Source of the DNA: Nocardioides zhouii
GTDB taxonomy: Bacteria > Actinomycetota > Actinomycetes > Propionibacteriales > Nocardioidaceae
DNA length: 64,000 bases
Direction: 5' to 3'
Assembly (NCBI RefSeq): GCF_004137345.1
Contig: NZ_SDWV01000025.1
Location: 1-64,000, forward strand
A program made the position numbers and the translations under genes. The notes beneath the pieces were generated by a model, which did not search any database, had not been told where the DNA came from, and was given only the letters and a program-made list of their open reading frames with translations. Positions 36,667 through 48,312 of this stretch are shown here, piece by piece; position 1 is the stretch's first letter; each line of letters starts with the position of its first letter.

Positions 36667-37263
36667 TTGTACGAAGGTGTCGTCCAGGACCTGATCGACG
36701 AGCTGGGCCGCCTGCCCGGCGTCGGTCCGAAGAGCGCCCAGCGCATCGCGTTCCACCTGCTGCAGGCCGAGCCGGTTGACGTACGCCGCCTCGCCGACGT
36801 CCTGATCGAGGTCAAGGCGAAGGTGAAGTTCTGCTCGGTCTGCTTCAACGTCAGCGAGGACGAGCAGTGCCGGATCTGCCGCGACGAGCGGCGCGACCCG
36901 AGCATCCTGTGCGTCGTCGAGGAGTACAAGGACGTCGTCGCCATCGAGCGCACCCGTGAGTTCCGCGGGCGCTACCACGTGCTCGGCGGCGCCATCTCGC
37001 CGATCGACGGCATTGGCCCCGACCAGCTCCACGTCAAGGAGCTGATGCCGCGCCTGGCCAACGGCGTCGTCACCGAAGTCATCCTCGCCACCGACCCCAA
37101 CCTCGAGGGCGAGGCCACCGCGACCTATCTCACGCGACTGCTCCTCCCGATGGGGTTGCGCGTGACCCGCTTGGCGAGTGGACTGCCAGTGGGCGGTGAC
37201 CTCGAGTACGCCGACGAGGTCACGCTCGGCCGTGCATTCGCCGGAAGGAGATCAGCAGAATGA
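36667..37263 (+). CDS. recR: Recombination mediator RecR
   Basis: A 198-residue RecFOR-pathway protein that helps load RecA at gaps. It has an N-terminal helix-hairpin-helix ([16 protein letters not shown]), a zinc finger with Cys56, 59, 68 and 71, and a Toprim domain ([12 protein letters not shown]). The start is a TTG, unusual but positioned as the family requires. The stop overlaps the next start (ATGA at 37260). Confidence 0.94.
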   Translation: MYEGVVQDLIDELGRLPGVGPKSAQRIAFHLLQAEPVDVRRLADVLIEVKAKVKFCSVCFNVSEDEQCRICRDERRDPSILCVVEEYKDVVAIERTREFRGRYHVLGGAISPIDGIGPDQLHVKELMPRLANGVVTEVILATDPNLEGEATATYLTRLLLPMGLRVTRLASGLPVGGDLEYADEVTLGRAFAGRRSAE

Positions 37264-37841
37264 CCCAGTCCGACAACATCGCGTTCGAGGAGCAGATCGC
37301 CGACCAGGTGACGAGCTTCCTGCTCGCCCTGCGCGAGATTGCCCGCGAGGGCAACGGGTCGCAGGCCGTCTCGCTGCTGCTGCTGGAGATCAGCCAGGTG
37401 CTGCTGGCCGGCGCCCGGCTCGGCGCCCAGACCGACTTCGCCCCGCGCGAGGAGTTCCAGCCCGACGTCGGCCCGGAGGCCGACATCGACGAGCTGCGGC
37501 TGCGCCTCGCCGAGATGCTCGAGGGGGTCGACGTCTACACGTTCGTCTTCGATCCCTACGTGCCCGAGGTGGTCGAGAGCCGGCTCTCCGACGACCTGAC
37601 GTCGATCGCGATCGACCTCGAGAACGGCCTGCGCCACTTCCGCGCCGGTGACGTCGACGAGGCGCTGTGGTGGTGGCAGTTCTCGTACGTCAACAACTGG
37701 GGCAACCTCGCCGGTGCGGCGCTCAACGCCCTGCTCACCGTCGTCGCGCACGACCGGTTCGACACCGACTTCGAGGAGAACGCCGAGGCGGTCGCCGTCG
37801 CCGATGAGATGCTGGAGAGCCCGCCGGCCGTCCAGTCGTAG
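37260..37841 (+). CDS. DUF5063-domain protein
   Basis: A 193-residue acidic, helical soluble protein with an aromatic patch ([13 protein letters not shown], around residues 139-151). Genes of this kind commonly follow recR in actinobacteria, and here the two overlap by four bases. This suggests a function linked to recR, but none is established that I know of. Confidence 0.8.
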   Translation: MTQSDNIAFEEQIADQVTSFLLALREIAREGNGSQAVSLLLLEISQVLLAGARLGAQTDFAPREEFQPDVGPEADIDELRLRLAEMLEGVDVYTFVFDPYVPEVVESRLSDDLTSIAIDLENGLRHFRAGDVDEALWWWQFSYVNNWGNLAGAALNALLTVVAHDRFDTDFEENAEAVAVADEMLESPPAVQS

Positions 37842-37883
37842 AATCAAGGCTGTCAGCCGCACCCGATCTCCGAGGACCACACC

Positions 37884-40207
<2,324 letters not shown>

Positions 40208-40242
40208 GGCTGCTTGTTTCAGCGGAGGCCTGACAACCCCGG

Positions 40243-41058
40243 TCAGCGGACGTCGTACGGCTCCGCGACCTCCGCGTCGGTGTCGTCGCCCACGACGGCG
40301 TTGGTGACCCACCAGGAGGCGGTGTAGCCGACGACGGCGGTGACGGGGATCGCGATGGCGGCCCACCAGGCGTCGAGCGAGCCGAGCAGGAAGACCATCA
40401 CGAGCACCGCCATGACCCCGACGGCCAGCAGGCTGGTGGAGCCGGACTCGGGAACGCCGAAGCGGTCGAGCAGCCAGCTGCCGGCCATGGCCAACGCCAC
40501 GAGCACCAGCAGCAGGATCAGGAAGCCGGGGCCACCGCCGCACGACGACGTACCCCGTACTGCTTCGCAGCCGACGCTCGCGAGCCAGGCGAGCAGCACG
40601 GCGAGGAGTCCGACGGCGACACCGGTCGCGGCCGCCGCGGGCAGGCCGGAGAGCGGGATCTCGCGGCGCGGGCGCTGCTCCTCGTCGCGCTCGGGCTCCT
40701 CGGCAGCTGGCTCTGGTGCGTGGACGACGGGTACGACGGCCGTCGGGGGCTCGTACGCCGGCTGCGGCGGAATGACGGCGGTCGGCTCGGGCTCGGGGAC
40801 CGGCTCCGGCTCCGGCTCGTGGACGGGCTCCGGCACGGGCTCGTACGCCGGTTCGGGCTCGGGGATCGGTTCGGGCTCGGGGATCGGTTCGGGCTCGGGG
40901 ATCGGCTCCGGCTCGGGGGCGACGACCTCCTCGGCGGTCGGGTCCGTGGTCGCGTCCTCGGGCGGCGGTGCCTTCTTCTTGCGCCTCAGCGAGAAGGAGG
41001 GCATCTCCAGTGAGGGCGCGTCGTCGTTGCCGTCGTCGGGCTTTCCGGTGTCTGCCAT
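40243..41058 (-). CDS. Membrane protein with Pro-Glu repeat N-terminus
   Basis: A 271-residue protein of unknown function. The first ~135 residues are a disordered, acidic Pro/Glu-rich tract with PEPEPI repeats. Four or so transmembrane helices follow (from about residue 140 to 255). The membrane part resembles many small actinobacterial DUF proteins. The stiff acidic tract would lie in the cytoplasm if there is no cleavable signal, as it appears. Confidence 0.7.
   Translation of the reverse strand: MADTGKPDDGNDDAPSLEMPSFSLRRKKKAPPPEDATTDPTAEEVVAPEPEPIPEPEPIPEPEPIPEPEPAYEPVPEPVHEPEPEPVPEPEPTAVIPPQPAYEPPTAVVPVVHAPEPAAEEPERDEEQRPRREIPLSGLPAAAATGVAVGLLAVLLAWLASVGCEAVRGTSSCGGGPGFLILLLVLVALAMAGSWLLDRFGVPESGSTSLLAVGVMAVLVMVFLLGSLDAWWAAIAIPVTAVVGYTASWWVTNAVVGDDTDAEVAEPYDVR
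40853..40919. repeat. 18-bp coding tandem repeat
   Basis: About 3.5 near-identical copies of an 18-base unit (tcgggctcggggatcggt) encode PEPEPI in the membrane protein gene on the minus strand. Copy number could vary between strains. Confidence 0.8.
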
Positions 41059-41092
41059 GGGGGCAGTGTGCCAAACGTCGCCGGTGCCAGTC

Positions 41093-41854
41093 CTACGTCG
41101 CGGCCATCCAGTCGAGGACGTCCTGGATCTGGGCGTCCCACAGGCCCCACTCGTGCACCCCGGGGCGGAAGTCGGTGGTGACGTCGAGGCCGCGCGCCCG
41201 AGCCTCGCCGACGAACCGCTCGTTCGGCGGCATCAGCCGGTCCTCCTCGGTGCCGCAGCCGACGTAGAGCCGCGGGGCGGTGGCGGGGTCGAGCCCCGCG
41301 AGGAGCTCGAACAGGTCGTCCTCGGGACCGAAGGTGCCGCCGAAGACCCGGTCCACGATCTCCGCGCGCTCGAGCCGCTCGCCGAGCTGCCGGATGTCGG
41401 CGACCCCGGAGAGGGAGGCCACACCGGCGTAGCGCTCGGGGTGGGTGACGGCGTGCTTCAGCGCGCCGTAGCCGCCCATCGACAACCCGGCCACGAAGGT
41501 GTCGGCGGGGTCGTCGGACACGCGGAGGAACCGACCGACGATCTGGGGGAGCTCCTCCGAGACGTAGTCCCAGTAGGCGTGCCCAGCCTTCTCGTTGGCG
41601 TAGAAGGAGCGGTCGACGGCGGGCATCACGATCGCGAAGCCGCGCTCGGTCGCGTACCGCTCGATCGAGGTGTAGCGCACCCACGCGGTGTGGTCGTCGG
41701 AGAGGCCGTGCAGTAGGTAGAGCACCCGTGGCGGTCCCTGCGAAGCAGCGCTGCTGACCCCGATCTGCTCCTGGGTGGGCTGCGGCAGGACCACGTTCAT
41801 CGACGTGCCGCGCTGGAGGGCCTCGGAGAAGAAGTCGCACGTGAGCAGGGCCAT
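41093..41854 (-). CDS. Esterase of the alpha/beta-hydrolase EstD/FrmB type
   Basis: A 253-residue esterase. The nucleophile is Ser125 in GLSMGG, the oxyanion HGL lies at 49-51, and the probable acid and His are in EDRLMPP and GVHEWGLWD near the C-terminus. The family includes S-formylglutathione hydrolase-like and mycolyltransferase-like enzymes. No signal peptide is visible. Substrate is unknown. Confidence 0.82.
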   Translation of the reverse strand: MALLTCDFFSEALQRGTSMNVVLPQPTQEQIGVSSAASQGPPRVLYLLHGLSDDHTAWVRYTSIERYATERGFAIVMPAVDRSFYANEKAGHAYWDYVSEELPQIVGRFLRVSDDPADTFVAGLSMGGYGALKHAVTHPERYAGVASLSGVADIRQLGERLERAEIVDRVFGGTFGPEDDLFELLAGLDPATAPRLYVGCGTEEDRLMPPNERFVGEARARGLDVTTDFRPGVHEWGLWDAQIQDVLDWMAAT

Positions 41855-41909
41855 CGGACCACTCTAGGCACCGGGCAGACAGCGGGTCTCGACCCGCCAC
41901 ATGACGAAC

Positions 41910-41931
41910 GGACCCGCCTTCCGGCAGGTCC
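41910..41931 (-). terminator. Terminator of tRNA-Pro
   Basis: A 9-bp stem with one G-T pair and a GGAA tetraloop when read leftwards, ten bases past the tRNA 3' end. Confidence 0.6.
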
Positions 41932-41940
41932 GTCCACTGG

Positions 41941-42014
41941 TCGGGGTGACAGGATTTGAACCTGCGGCCTCGTCGTCCCGAACGACGCGCGCTACCAAGC
42001 TGCGCCACACCCCG
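41941..42014 (-). tRNA. tRNA-Pro (anticodon CGG)
   Basis: A 74-base cloverleaf on the minus strand. The acceptor cggggtg/caccccg is perfect, the anticodon stem cgtcg/cgacg encloses TTCGGGA, and the T-arm carries ggttcaaatcc. It reads CCG proline codons. Confidence 0.95.
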
Positions 42015-42161
42015 CCACCCATCCGAAACTCCGGCTGGGCAACGCGGGCGAGCATACCGGAGCGGTGAGGGCCGCCCGAAATCGCCCCGACTCCCGGGCG
42101 GTTGTGCGGAGTTTCGCGCCTCTGGGCCGTTGCAACGGCCCAGGAGCGCGGGAGTCACCGC

Positions 42162-42815
42162 TTAGGCGGGGACTCCTGCAGCAGGAGCTGCCCGGCGCGT
42201 CAGGGACAGGTGCGTGACCCCGCTCGGCGACGAGACGGCCTCGGTGTCGTACTGCTCCTCGATCCCCTCCAGCCCGTCCCAGAGGCGGGTGCCGCGGCCG
42301 AGCACGATGGGCACGATGACGAGGTGGAGCTGGTCGACGAGGCCCGCGGCGAGGAAGTCCCGCACCGTGCTCGCGCCACCTCCGAGGCGTACGTCGAGCT
42401 CGCCCGCCGCTTCCTTCGCGACGGCCAGCGCCTCCGCCGGCGAGGCGTCGAGGAAGTGGAACGTGGTGCCGCCCTCCATCTCGAGCGGCGACCGGGGCCG
42501 GTGGGTGAGGACGTAGGTCGGGGTGTGGAACGGCGGGTCCTCGCCCCACCAGCCGCGCCAGTCGGGGTCGTCCTGCCAGCCGGGCGGGCCGAACTTGTTC
42601 GAGCCCATGATCTCGGCGCCGAACCCGATCTCGTGGCGCGAGGCGAAGGCGAGGTCGACACCGGTGGAGCCGGCGGGGTCCCAGAAGCTGGTGGCGATCA
42701 TCCACTGGTGGAGCTTCTGGCCGGCGTGGCCGAAGGGCGTCTCGAGTGACTGCGGCTCGCCGGCGCCGAAGCCGTCGAGGGAGATCGAGAAGTTGTGGAC
42801 GCGGACCAGGGACAT
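42162..42815 (-). CDS. Dihydrofolate reductase-family (RibD C-terminal-like) oxidoreductase
   Basis: A 217-residue NADPH-binding reductase of the RibD_C/DHFR-like family. It has an N-terminal strand (VHNFSISLDGFGAG), the cofactor loop VRLGGGASTVRDFLAAGLVD, and the closing VPIVLGRGTRLW. It is not a true folate reductase by sequence, and the substrate is unknown. It lies 11 bases downstream of the metallophosphoesterase gene and is probably co-transcribed with it. Confidence 0.85.
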   Translation of the reverse strand: MSLVRVHNFSISLDGFGAGEPQSLETPFGHAGQKLHQWMIATSFWDPAGSTGVDLAFASRHEIGFGAEIMGSNKFGPPGWQDDPDWRGWWGEDPPFHTPTYVLTHRPRSPLEMEGGTTFHFLDASPAEALAVAKEAAGELDVRLGGGASTVRDFLAAGLVDQLHLVIVPIVLGRGTRLWDGLEGIEEQYDTEAVSSPSGVTHLSLTRRAAPAAGVPA

Positions 42816-42826
42816 CGGTGGCCTCC

Positions 42827-43750
42827 TCAGGCGCGGGGGACGAGGGTCATCAGGGTCGCCTCGGGCCGGCAGGCGACCCGGATCCGGACGTACGGGTTGG
42901 TCCCCAGGCCGGCGGACACGTGGAGCCAGGCCGAGGCCTCGTCGCCGGGTTCGGAGTCCGCCGGGTGACGGTGCAGGCCGCGCGCGCGGGCCGGCTCGAG
43001 GTCGCAGTTGGTCGTCAGGGCCCGGCCTCCGGGCAGGCAGACCTGGCCGCCGTGGGTGTGGCCGGCGATGATCGCGTCGTAGCCGTCGGCGGCGAACTGG
43101 TCGAGGACGCGGACGTACGGAGCGTGCGTGACGCCGAGCCGCACGTCGGTGGCCGGGTCGGCCGGTCCGGCCACTCGCGCCAGGTCGTCGTACTGCAGGT
43201 GAGGGTCGTCGACCCCGGCGAACGCGATCGACGTCCCGCCGACGTCCAGCCGGCCGAAGCCGTTGGTCAGGTCGAGCCAGCCGGCGGAGTTGAAGCGCTC
43301 CTTGAGCTCAGGCCACGGGAGCTGTCGGCCCGACGTGTGGCGGGCGCCGGTGTCGGGGAGCAGGTAGAGGAAGGGGTTGCGCATACCCGGCACCCAGTAG
43401 TCGTTGGAGCCGAGGACGTAGACGCCGGGCACGTCGAGGAGGCCGCCGAGCGCGTCGGCCACGACCGGGACGGACCGGCTGTGCGCGAGGTTGTCGCCCG
43501 TGTTGACGACGAAGTCCGGCTCGAGGGCGGCCAGCCCGCGCAGCCACTCCTGCTTGGCACGCTGGTCGGGAGCCATGTGGATGTCACTGAGGTGCAGCAC
43601 CTTCAGCGGCGCGTGGCCGGGCGGGAGCAGCGGCACCGTCACCCGCCGCAGCGTGTACTGCCGCGCCTCCCAGGCGGCGTACGTCGTCAGCCCCGCCCCG
43701 GCCAGCGCGCCGAGGGTCAGCGTGCGCCGCAGAAAGGGGAGGAAGGACAT
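42827..43750 (-). CDS. Calcineurin-like metallophosphoesterase
   Basis: A 307-residue phosphoesterase with an N-terminal membrane anchor (about 8-25) and the two-metal motifs HLSDIH, NTGDN, GSNDYW and GHTHGG. Its likely substrate is extracellular or membrane-associated. The ATG at 43750 is used; a TTG 18 bases upstream lacks support. It lies in the ponA2/whiB4 neighbourhood, as a metallophosphoesterase does in M. tuberculosis (Rv3683 next to ponA2). Confidence 0.87.
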   Translation of the reverse strand: MSFLPFLRRTLTLGALAGAGLTTYAAWEARQYTLRRVTVPLLPPGHAPLKVLHLSDIHMAPDQRAKQEWLRGLAALEPDFVVNTGDNLAHSRSVPVVADALGGLLDVPGVYVLGSNDYWVPGMRNPFLYLLPDTGARHTSGRQLPWPELKERFNSAGWLDLTNGFGRLDVGGTSIAFAGVDDPHLQYDDLARVAGPADPATDVRLGVTHAPYVRVLDQFAADGYDAIIAGHTHGGQVCLPGGRALTTNCDLEPARARGLHRHPADSEPGDEASAWLHVSAGLGTNPYVRIRVACRPEATLMTLVPRA

Positions 43751-43776
43751 TCGGACAGGCTGCCACAATGGGTCGC

Positions 43777-44235
43777 ATGAGTGCTCTGAAGGACCGACTG
43801 CGTGCCGACCTCACCACCGCCATCAAGGCGCGTGACGAGCTGCGCTCCTCGACGCTTCGGATGGTGCTGACCTCCATCACCAACGCCGAGGTCGCCGGCA
43901 AGGAGGCCCGCGAGCTCTCCGACGACGACATCCTCGGGGTGCTGTCGTCCGAGGCGAAGCGCCGCCGCGAGGCGGCCACCGCCTTCCACGACGGCGGGCG
44001 CGAGGAGATGGCGGCCAAGGAGGCGGCCGAGGGTGAGGTCATTGCCGAGTACCTCCCGGCCCCGCTGACCGAGGCCGAGATCGTCGAGCTGGTGACCGCT
44101 GCGGTCGCGCAGACGGGCGCCGCCGAGGAGGGCATGCGCGCCATGGGCAAGGTGATGGGCGTGGTGACCCCGCAGGTCAAGGGTCGTGCCGACGGCGGCG
44201 TCGTCGCAGCGGAGGTACGCCGCCAGCTCGGCTGA
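43777..44235 (+). CDS. GatB/YqeY-domain protein
   Basis: A 152-residue helical protein of the YqeY family, related to the tail of the GatB amidotransferase subunit. It is possibly linked to tRNA-dependent amidation, but no role is proven. MSALKDRLRADL at ATG 43777 matches the usual start; the ATG 9 bases earlier adds only three residues. It is divergent from the metallophosphoesterase. Confidence 0.85.
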   Translation: MSALKDRLRADLTTAIKARDELRSSTLRMVLTSITNAEVAGKEARELSDDDILGVLSSEAKRRREAATAFHDGGREEMAAKEAAEGEVIAEYLPAPLTEAEIVELVTAAVAQTGAAEEGMRAMGKVMGVVTPQVKGRADGGVVAAEVRRQLG

Positions 44236-44237
44236 CC

Positions 44238-44291
44238 AGCGCGAGGAAGGGGGGAGGTCGCCGCGCTGCAGCGCGAGGAAGGGGGGAGGTC
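44238..44291. repeat. 22-bp direct repeat, 32-bp period
   Basis: agcgcgaggaaggggggaggtc occurs at 44238-44259 and again at 44270-44291, spanning the gap between yqeY and the end of ponA2. The second copy runs into the ponA2 stop codon. Confidence 0.8.
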
Positions 44292-46722
44292 AGCCGTTGC
44301 CGCGGCCGCCGCCGCGACCCCCGCCGTTGCCGTTCCCGTTGCCGTTGCCTCCACCACCACCGCCACCGCCGCCACCGCCGCCGCTTGACGGGGGCGGCGG
44401 AACGTAGCCGGTCGACGTGTAGAGCGTGACGGTGTCGCCGCTGCTGAGCGACGTACCTCCCGCGGGCGAGGTGTACGCGACCAGGCCCTCGGCGACCTCG
44501 GAGTTGACCTGGCCGCCGTCGGCGACGCTGAAGCCGGAGGCCTCGAGGGTCGAGGTGGCCGCCTCCACGGACTGGCCCGCGACATCGGGGACGGTGCTCA
44601 GCACGCCGGCGATCTCGTCACCCGCCGGCGCCTGGAAGTTCTCGTAGGGAAGCTTGGCCGAGATGGCCGCCATCGCGTCGCCCCAGATCGGACCGGCGTA
44701 GCCGGAGCCCGAGGCCTCGCTGATGTACTGGCCGCCGACGGTCTGACCGCCCAGCTCCAGCCACTGGCCCTCCTCGTTGGCGCCGGCGATCATCGCGGCG
44801 GCGGCCAGCGTCGGGGTGTAACCGGCGAACCACACCGAGCGGCCACTGGTCGTCGTACCGGTCTTGCCGGCCGACGGCTTGTCGAGGGCGAGGTCGTCTC
44901 CGAAGCCACCCGGCTCCATGACCCCCCGGAGGATGTCGTTGACCGCGTCGGCGGTCGCGCCCGGCATGACCTGCTCGCACGTGGTGGGGAACTCCTTGAG
45001 CGACTGGCCCTGCGAGTCGAGCACCTCCGTGACGGGCCGCGGGTCGCAGTGGAGCCCACGGGCGGCGAAGGTGGCGTAGGCCTGGGCCAGCTCGAGCGGG
45101 TTGCTGTCGGAGACGCCGAGGATCCACGACGGCACCTTCTGCGCCAGCGGCACCTTGACGCCCATGTCGGCCGCGAGCTGCAGCGGCTCGCACATGCCGG
45201 TCTGGGCCTCGAGCTGGGCGAAGAACGTGTTCACCGAGTTCTGGGTGCCGGAGTAGAGGTCGAAGGTGCCCTCGCCCGTGGAGTTCTTGACGTCCCAGCC
45301 CATGCCGTCGCCTGCGTAGGGACCGTCGCAGTTCTCGAACTCCTCGTCGTCGAGGTGCAGCTCCTGCGGCGAGTTGATCGTCGTGCTCAGCGGGATGCCC
45401 TGGTTGATGGCGGAGGCCAGGACGAAGACCTTGAACGTCGAGCCGGCCTGGAAGCCGTTGGCGGCGCCGTACTGCTTGGGGACCGTGTAGTTGAGGGCGG
45501 TCTCGCCGGCGGCCTTGTCCTGACCCATGGGGCGCGACTGCGCCAGCGCACGTACGTCGCCGGTGCCGGGCTCGACCATGGCCAGGCCGCCGATGGCCTG
45601 GTCGGTCGGGAAGACGTGGGCCTGCACCGACGCGTCGGCGGCCCTCTGCATGTCGAGGTCGATGGTGGTCCTGATGGTGAGGCCACCGTTCTTGAGCGCG
45701 GTCTTGCGCTCCTTGGTCGTGTCGCCCAGCACCGGGTCCTTCATCAACCAGTTGACGACGTAGTCGCAGAAGAACGGCGCCTGCGACTGCTGGCAGCCGT
45801 TGGCGGCGTTCTTGACCTTGAGCGTCTCCTCGATCGGCGTGGCCTTGAGCCGCTCGGCCTTCTTCTCGCTCAGCACGCCGAGCTGGGCGAGCCGGTCGAG
45901 CACGACGTTGCGGCGGCTCTCAGCGCGATCCGGGTTGTCCACCGGGTCGTAGCCGACCGGGTTCTTGACCAGTCCGGCGAGCGTCGCCGACTCGAGGAGG
46001 TCGAGCCTGCTGGCGTTCTTGGAGAAGAAGTGCCGCGCGGCGGCCTGGACGCCGAACGCCCCGTCACCGAAGTAGGCGATGTTGAGGTAGCGCTCGAGGA
46101 TCCAGTCCTTGGTGTGGTTCTTCTCGAACGCGATCGCGTAGCGCAGCTCGCGGATCTTGCGGGCGTACGTCTCCTCGGTCGCGGCCGCCTTCTCCTCGTC
46201 GGTCTCCGCCTGGTAGAGCAGCGTCTGCTTCACCATCTGCTGGGTGATCGACGAACCACCCTGCACCGAGCCGCCGTTGGCCTGGTTGGTGATGAAGGCG
46301 CGGAGCGTGCCCTTGAGGTCGAGGGCGCCGTGGTCGTAGAAGCGGTAGTCCTCGATCGCGACGATGGCCTTGACCATCGGGCGCGAGATCGACGTGAGCG
46401 GGACGTTGATCCGGTTCTGGTCGTACAGCGAGGCGATGAGGTTGCCGTTGACGTCGTAGATCCGCGTCTTCTGCGACAGGTCCTTGGCCTCCAGCGACTC
46501 GGGCAGGTTGACCATGCCCTTGCTGACGTCCTTCGCGGCAACGCCGACCAGGCCCGCGAACGGGATGGCGAGGCAGGCGATCAGGACGCCCATCACCACT
46601 GCGACGGCCGCCATCACGGTGAGGTGGGCGGCGATCCGGCCGGCGTCGGGACGCCCGTGCGGGCGCGCGGGACGAGGGGACGTACGGGAGGACATGGGCA
46701 CCAGAGTACGGGGAGTCGGCAT
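44290..46722 (-). CDS. ponA2: Bifunctional penicillin-binding protein PonA2 (class A PBP)
   Basis: An 810-residue cell-wall synthase with one transmembrane helix (about 33-57). The glycosyltransferase domain has EDYRFYDHG with Glu124. The transpeptidase domain has SxxK in GSTFK, SVN and KTGT. A PASTA domain follows (PDVAGQSVEAATSTLEASGF), then a Gly/Asn-rich tail (the last ~35 residues). It polymerises and cross-links peptidoglycan outside the membrane. The start codon follows GAAGG. The PASTA domain and divergent whiB4 neighbour identify it as the PonA2 type. Confidence 0.92.
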   Translation of the reverse strand: MPTPRTLVPMSSRTSPRPARPHGRPDAGRIAAHLTVMAAVAVVMGVLIACLAIPFAGLVGVAAKDVSKGMVNLPESLEAKDLSQKTRIYDVNGNLIASLYDQNRINVPLTSISRPMVKAIVAIEDYRFYDHGALDLKGTLRAFITNQANGGSVQGGSSITQQMVKQTLLYQAETDEEKAAATEETYARKIRELRYAIAFEKNHTKDWILERYLNIAYFGDGAFGVQAAARHFFSKNASRLDLLESATLAGLVKNPVGYDPVDNPDRAESRRNVVLDRLAQLGVLSEKKAERLKATPIEETLKVKNAANGCQQSQAPFFCDYVVNWLMKDPVLGDTTKERKTALKNGGLTIRTTIDLDMQRAADASVQAHVFPTDQAIGGLAMVEPGTGDVRALAQSRPMGQDKAAGETALNYTVPKQYGAANGFQAGSTFKVFVLASAINQGIPLSTTINSPQELHLDDEEFENCDGPYAGDGMGWDVKNSTGEGTFDLYSGTQNSVNTFFAQLEAQTGMCEPLQLAADMGVKVPLAQKVPSWILGVSDSNPLELAQAYATFAARGLHCDPRPVTEVLDSQGQSLKEFPTTCEQVMPGATADAVNDILRGVMEPGGFGDDLALDKPSAGKTGTTTSGRSVWFAGYTPTLAAAAMIAGANEEGQWLELGGQTVGGQYISEASGSGYAGPIWGDAMAAISAKLPYENFQAPAGDEIAGVLSTVPDVAGQSVEAATSTLEASGFSVADGGQVNSEVAEGLVAYTSPAGGTSLSSGDTVTLYTSTGYVPPPPSSGGGGGGGGGGGGNGNGNGNGGGRGGGRGNG

Positions 46723-46751
46723 AGCACCTTCAATTCCGCCCGCGCAGCCGG

Positions 46752-46769
46752 ATAGTCACATTGGACTAT
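46752..46769. promoter_or_regulatory. Inverted repeat in ponA2-whiB4 intergenic region
   Basis: A perfect dyad, atagtc-N6-gactat, stands 30 bases upstream of ponA2 and about 120 bases before whiB4. It is a candidate binding site for a dimeric regulator of either gene. Confidence 0.4.
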
Positions 46770-46887
46770 GCGAATTGAGCCAACTGGCCCCTGTCTGGAC
46801 CGGTGGCAAGTCGTTTACTTTTCTACTCGAGTCGGGAATGGCCGCTATGGGGGCGGCCGATCGGCTCGAGAACCGTGGGGATTGACT

Positions 46888-47175
46888 ATGTGGGTAGAGG
46901 ACTGGGCATCGCGCGCCGCTTGCAAGGCGGACACGCCGGACGCACTCTTCGTGCGCGGCGCGGAGCAGAACAAGGCCAAGCAGGTGTGTGCGGGTTGCCC
47001 CGTACGCACCGAGTGCCTGGCCGAGGCACTGGACAACCAGATCGAATGGGGTGTCTGGGGCGGCATGACCGAGCGTGAGCGCCGTGCGCTGCTCCGCCGT
47101 CGTCCCGGCTCGTCGTGGCGCTCCATCCTGGAGACCGCGCGGACCAAGGTCGAGGCTCCCTCGGTCACTGTCTGA
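46888..47175 (+). CDS. whiB4: WhiB-family Fe-S regulator, WhiB4/WblA type
   Basis: A 95-residue iron-sulfur transcription factor. The four cluster cysteines are Cys12, Cys34, Cys37 and Cys43, followed by the GVWGG turn (55-59) and a basic tail (RERRALLRRR). FVRGAEQNKA and DNQIEWGVWGGMTERERRAL closely resemble WhiB4/WblA, redox-responsive regulators of antioxidant genes and development. Its place between ponA2 and the ArsA-like pair repeats the M. tuberculosis order. Confidence 0.9.
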   Translation: MWVEDWASRAACKADTPDALFVRGAEQNKAKQVCAGCPVRTECLAEALDNQIEWGVWGGMTERERRALLRRRPGSSWRSILETARTKVEAPSVTV

Positions 47176-47181
47176 CCGAGA

Positions 47182-48312
47182 TCAGTCCTGCGCCGCCATC
47201 GCTTCGCCGATGGCGCGCAGGCCTGCGAGGTCGTGGACGTCCGAGGCCATCGCGGGCACGACCGCCGTCGGCACCTGCGGGTGTGAGGCGACGAAGCGCT
47301 CGCGCAGGTGCTGCTCGCGCTCGACCATGCGTACCCGGTCGGCGTGGAGCCGCAGCAGCCCGGCTGCCAGCGACGAGCTGTCGCCCGACCGGAGCCGCTC
47401 CGCGGCGGTGATCGCCTCCTCCGCCGAGAGATCGGTGCGCGGGGCGGGGGCCGCCCGGTTGACCACGAGTCCGGCCAGCGGCATGTCGTCGTCGGTAAGC
47501 CGGTCGACGAAGTACGCCGCCTCGCGCAGCGCGTCGGGCTCGGGTGCCGCGACCACGACGAACGCCGTCCCGTTGGCCTGCAGCAGCGCGAAGGTCTTGT
47601 CTGCGCGCTGCCGGAAGCTGCCGAAGAGCGTGTCGAGAGCGGCGACGAACGTCTGCACGTCGCGCAGCATCGGTCCGCCGAGGATCTTGGTGAGCGCGCC
47701 GGTGATCAGCGAGAAGCCGGCGGTCATCAGCCTCGCCGGGCCGCGCGCCGGCGCGATCAGCAGCCGGATCAGCCGTCCGTCCAGGAAGCTGGACAGCCGC
47801 TCGGGGGCGTCGAGGAAGTCGAGCGCCGAGCGCGACGGCGGGGTGTCGACCACGATCAGGTCGTACGTGCCGTCCGCCTGCGCCTCCCGGTGCAGCTGGC
47901 CGAGCTTCTCCATCGCCATGTACTCCTGCGTCCCCGCGAAGGAGCTCGACAGCGCGACGTAGAACGGGTTCTCCAGGATCTGCTTCGCCTTCTCCGGGCT
48001 GGCCTGGCTCTCGACCACCTCGTCGAAGGTGCGCTTCATGTCGAGCATCATCGCGTCGAGCGTGCCGCCGCCCGCCGGGTCGACCCCGGCCACCGGGCGC
48101 GGCGTGTTGTCGAGCTGCTCGATGCCCATCGCCTGGGCGAGCCGGCGCGCCGGGTCGATGGTCAGCACGACCACCTTCCGGCCGCGTTCAGCCGCGCGGA
48201 GCGCGAGCGCAGCGGAGGTCGTGGTCTTGCCGACGCCGCCCGAGCCGCAGCACACGATGATCTCGGTGCCGCGGTCGTCGAGGAGCGCGTCGATGTCCAG
48301 GACTGGCGTCAT
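47182..48312 (-). CDS. ArsA/GET3-like ATPase, second of pair
   Basis: A 376-residue deviant-Walker ATPase with P-loop GSGGVGKTT (23-31) and switch motifs DTPPSRSALDFLDAP. It is similar to the Rv3680 ATPase of mycobacteria, which acts with its neighbour in envelope and redox homeostasis. It starts in a 4-base overlap with the upstream ATPase gene. It converges on whiB4 with a 6-base gap. Confidence 0.87.
   Translation of the reverse strand: MTPVLDIDALLDDRGTEIIVCCGSGGVGKTTTSAALALRAAERGRKVVVLTIDPARRLAQAMGIEQLDNTPRPVAGVDPAGGGTLDAMMLDMKRTFDEVVESQASPEKAKQILENPFYVALSSSFAGTQEYMAMEKLGQLHREAQADGTYDLIVVDTPPSRSALDFLDAPERLSSFLDGRLIRLLIAPARGPARLMTAGFSLITGALTKILGGPMLRDVQTFVAALDTLFGSFRQRADKTFALLQANGTAFVVVAAPEPDALREAAYFVDRLTDDDMPLAGLVVNRAAPAPRTDLSAEEAITAAERLRSGDSSSLAAGLLRLHADRVRMVEREQHLRERFVASHPQVPTAVVPAMASDVHDLAGLRAIGEAMAAQD

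Noticed and set aside
40853-40919. Tandem repeats considered as a CRISPR-like array
   Set aside because: The units are contiguous, without spacers, and encode a Pro-Glu repeat in frame.
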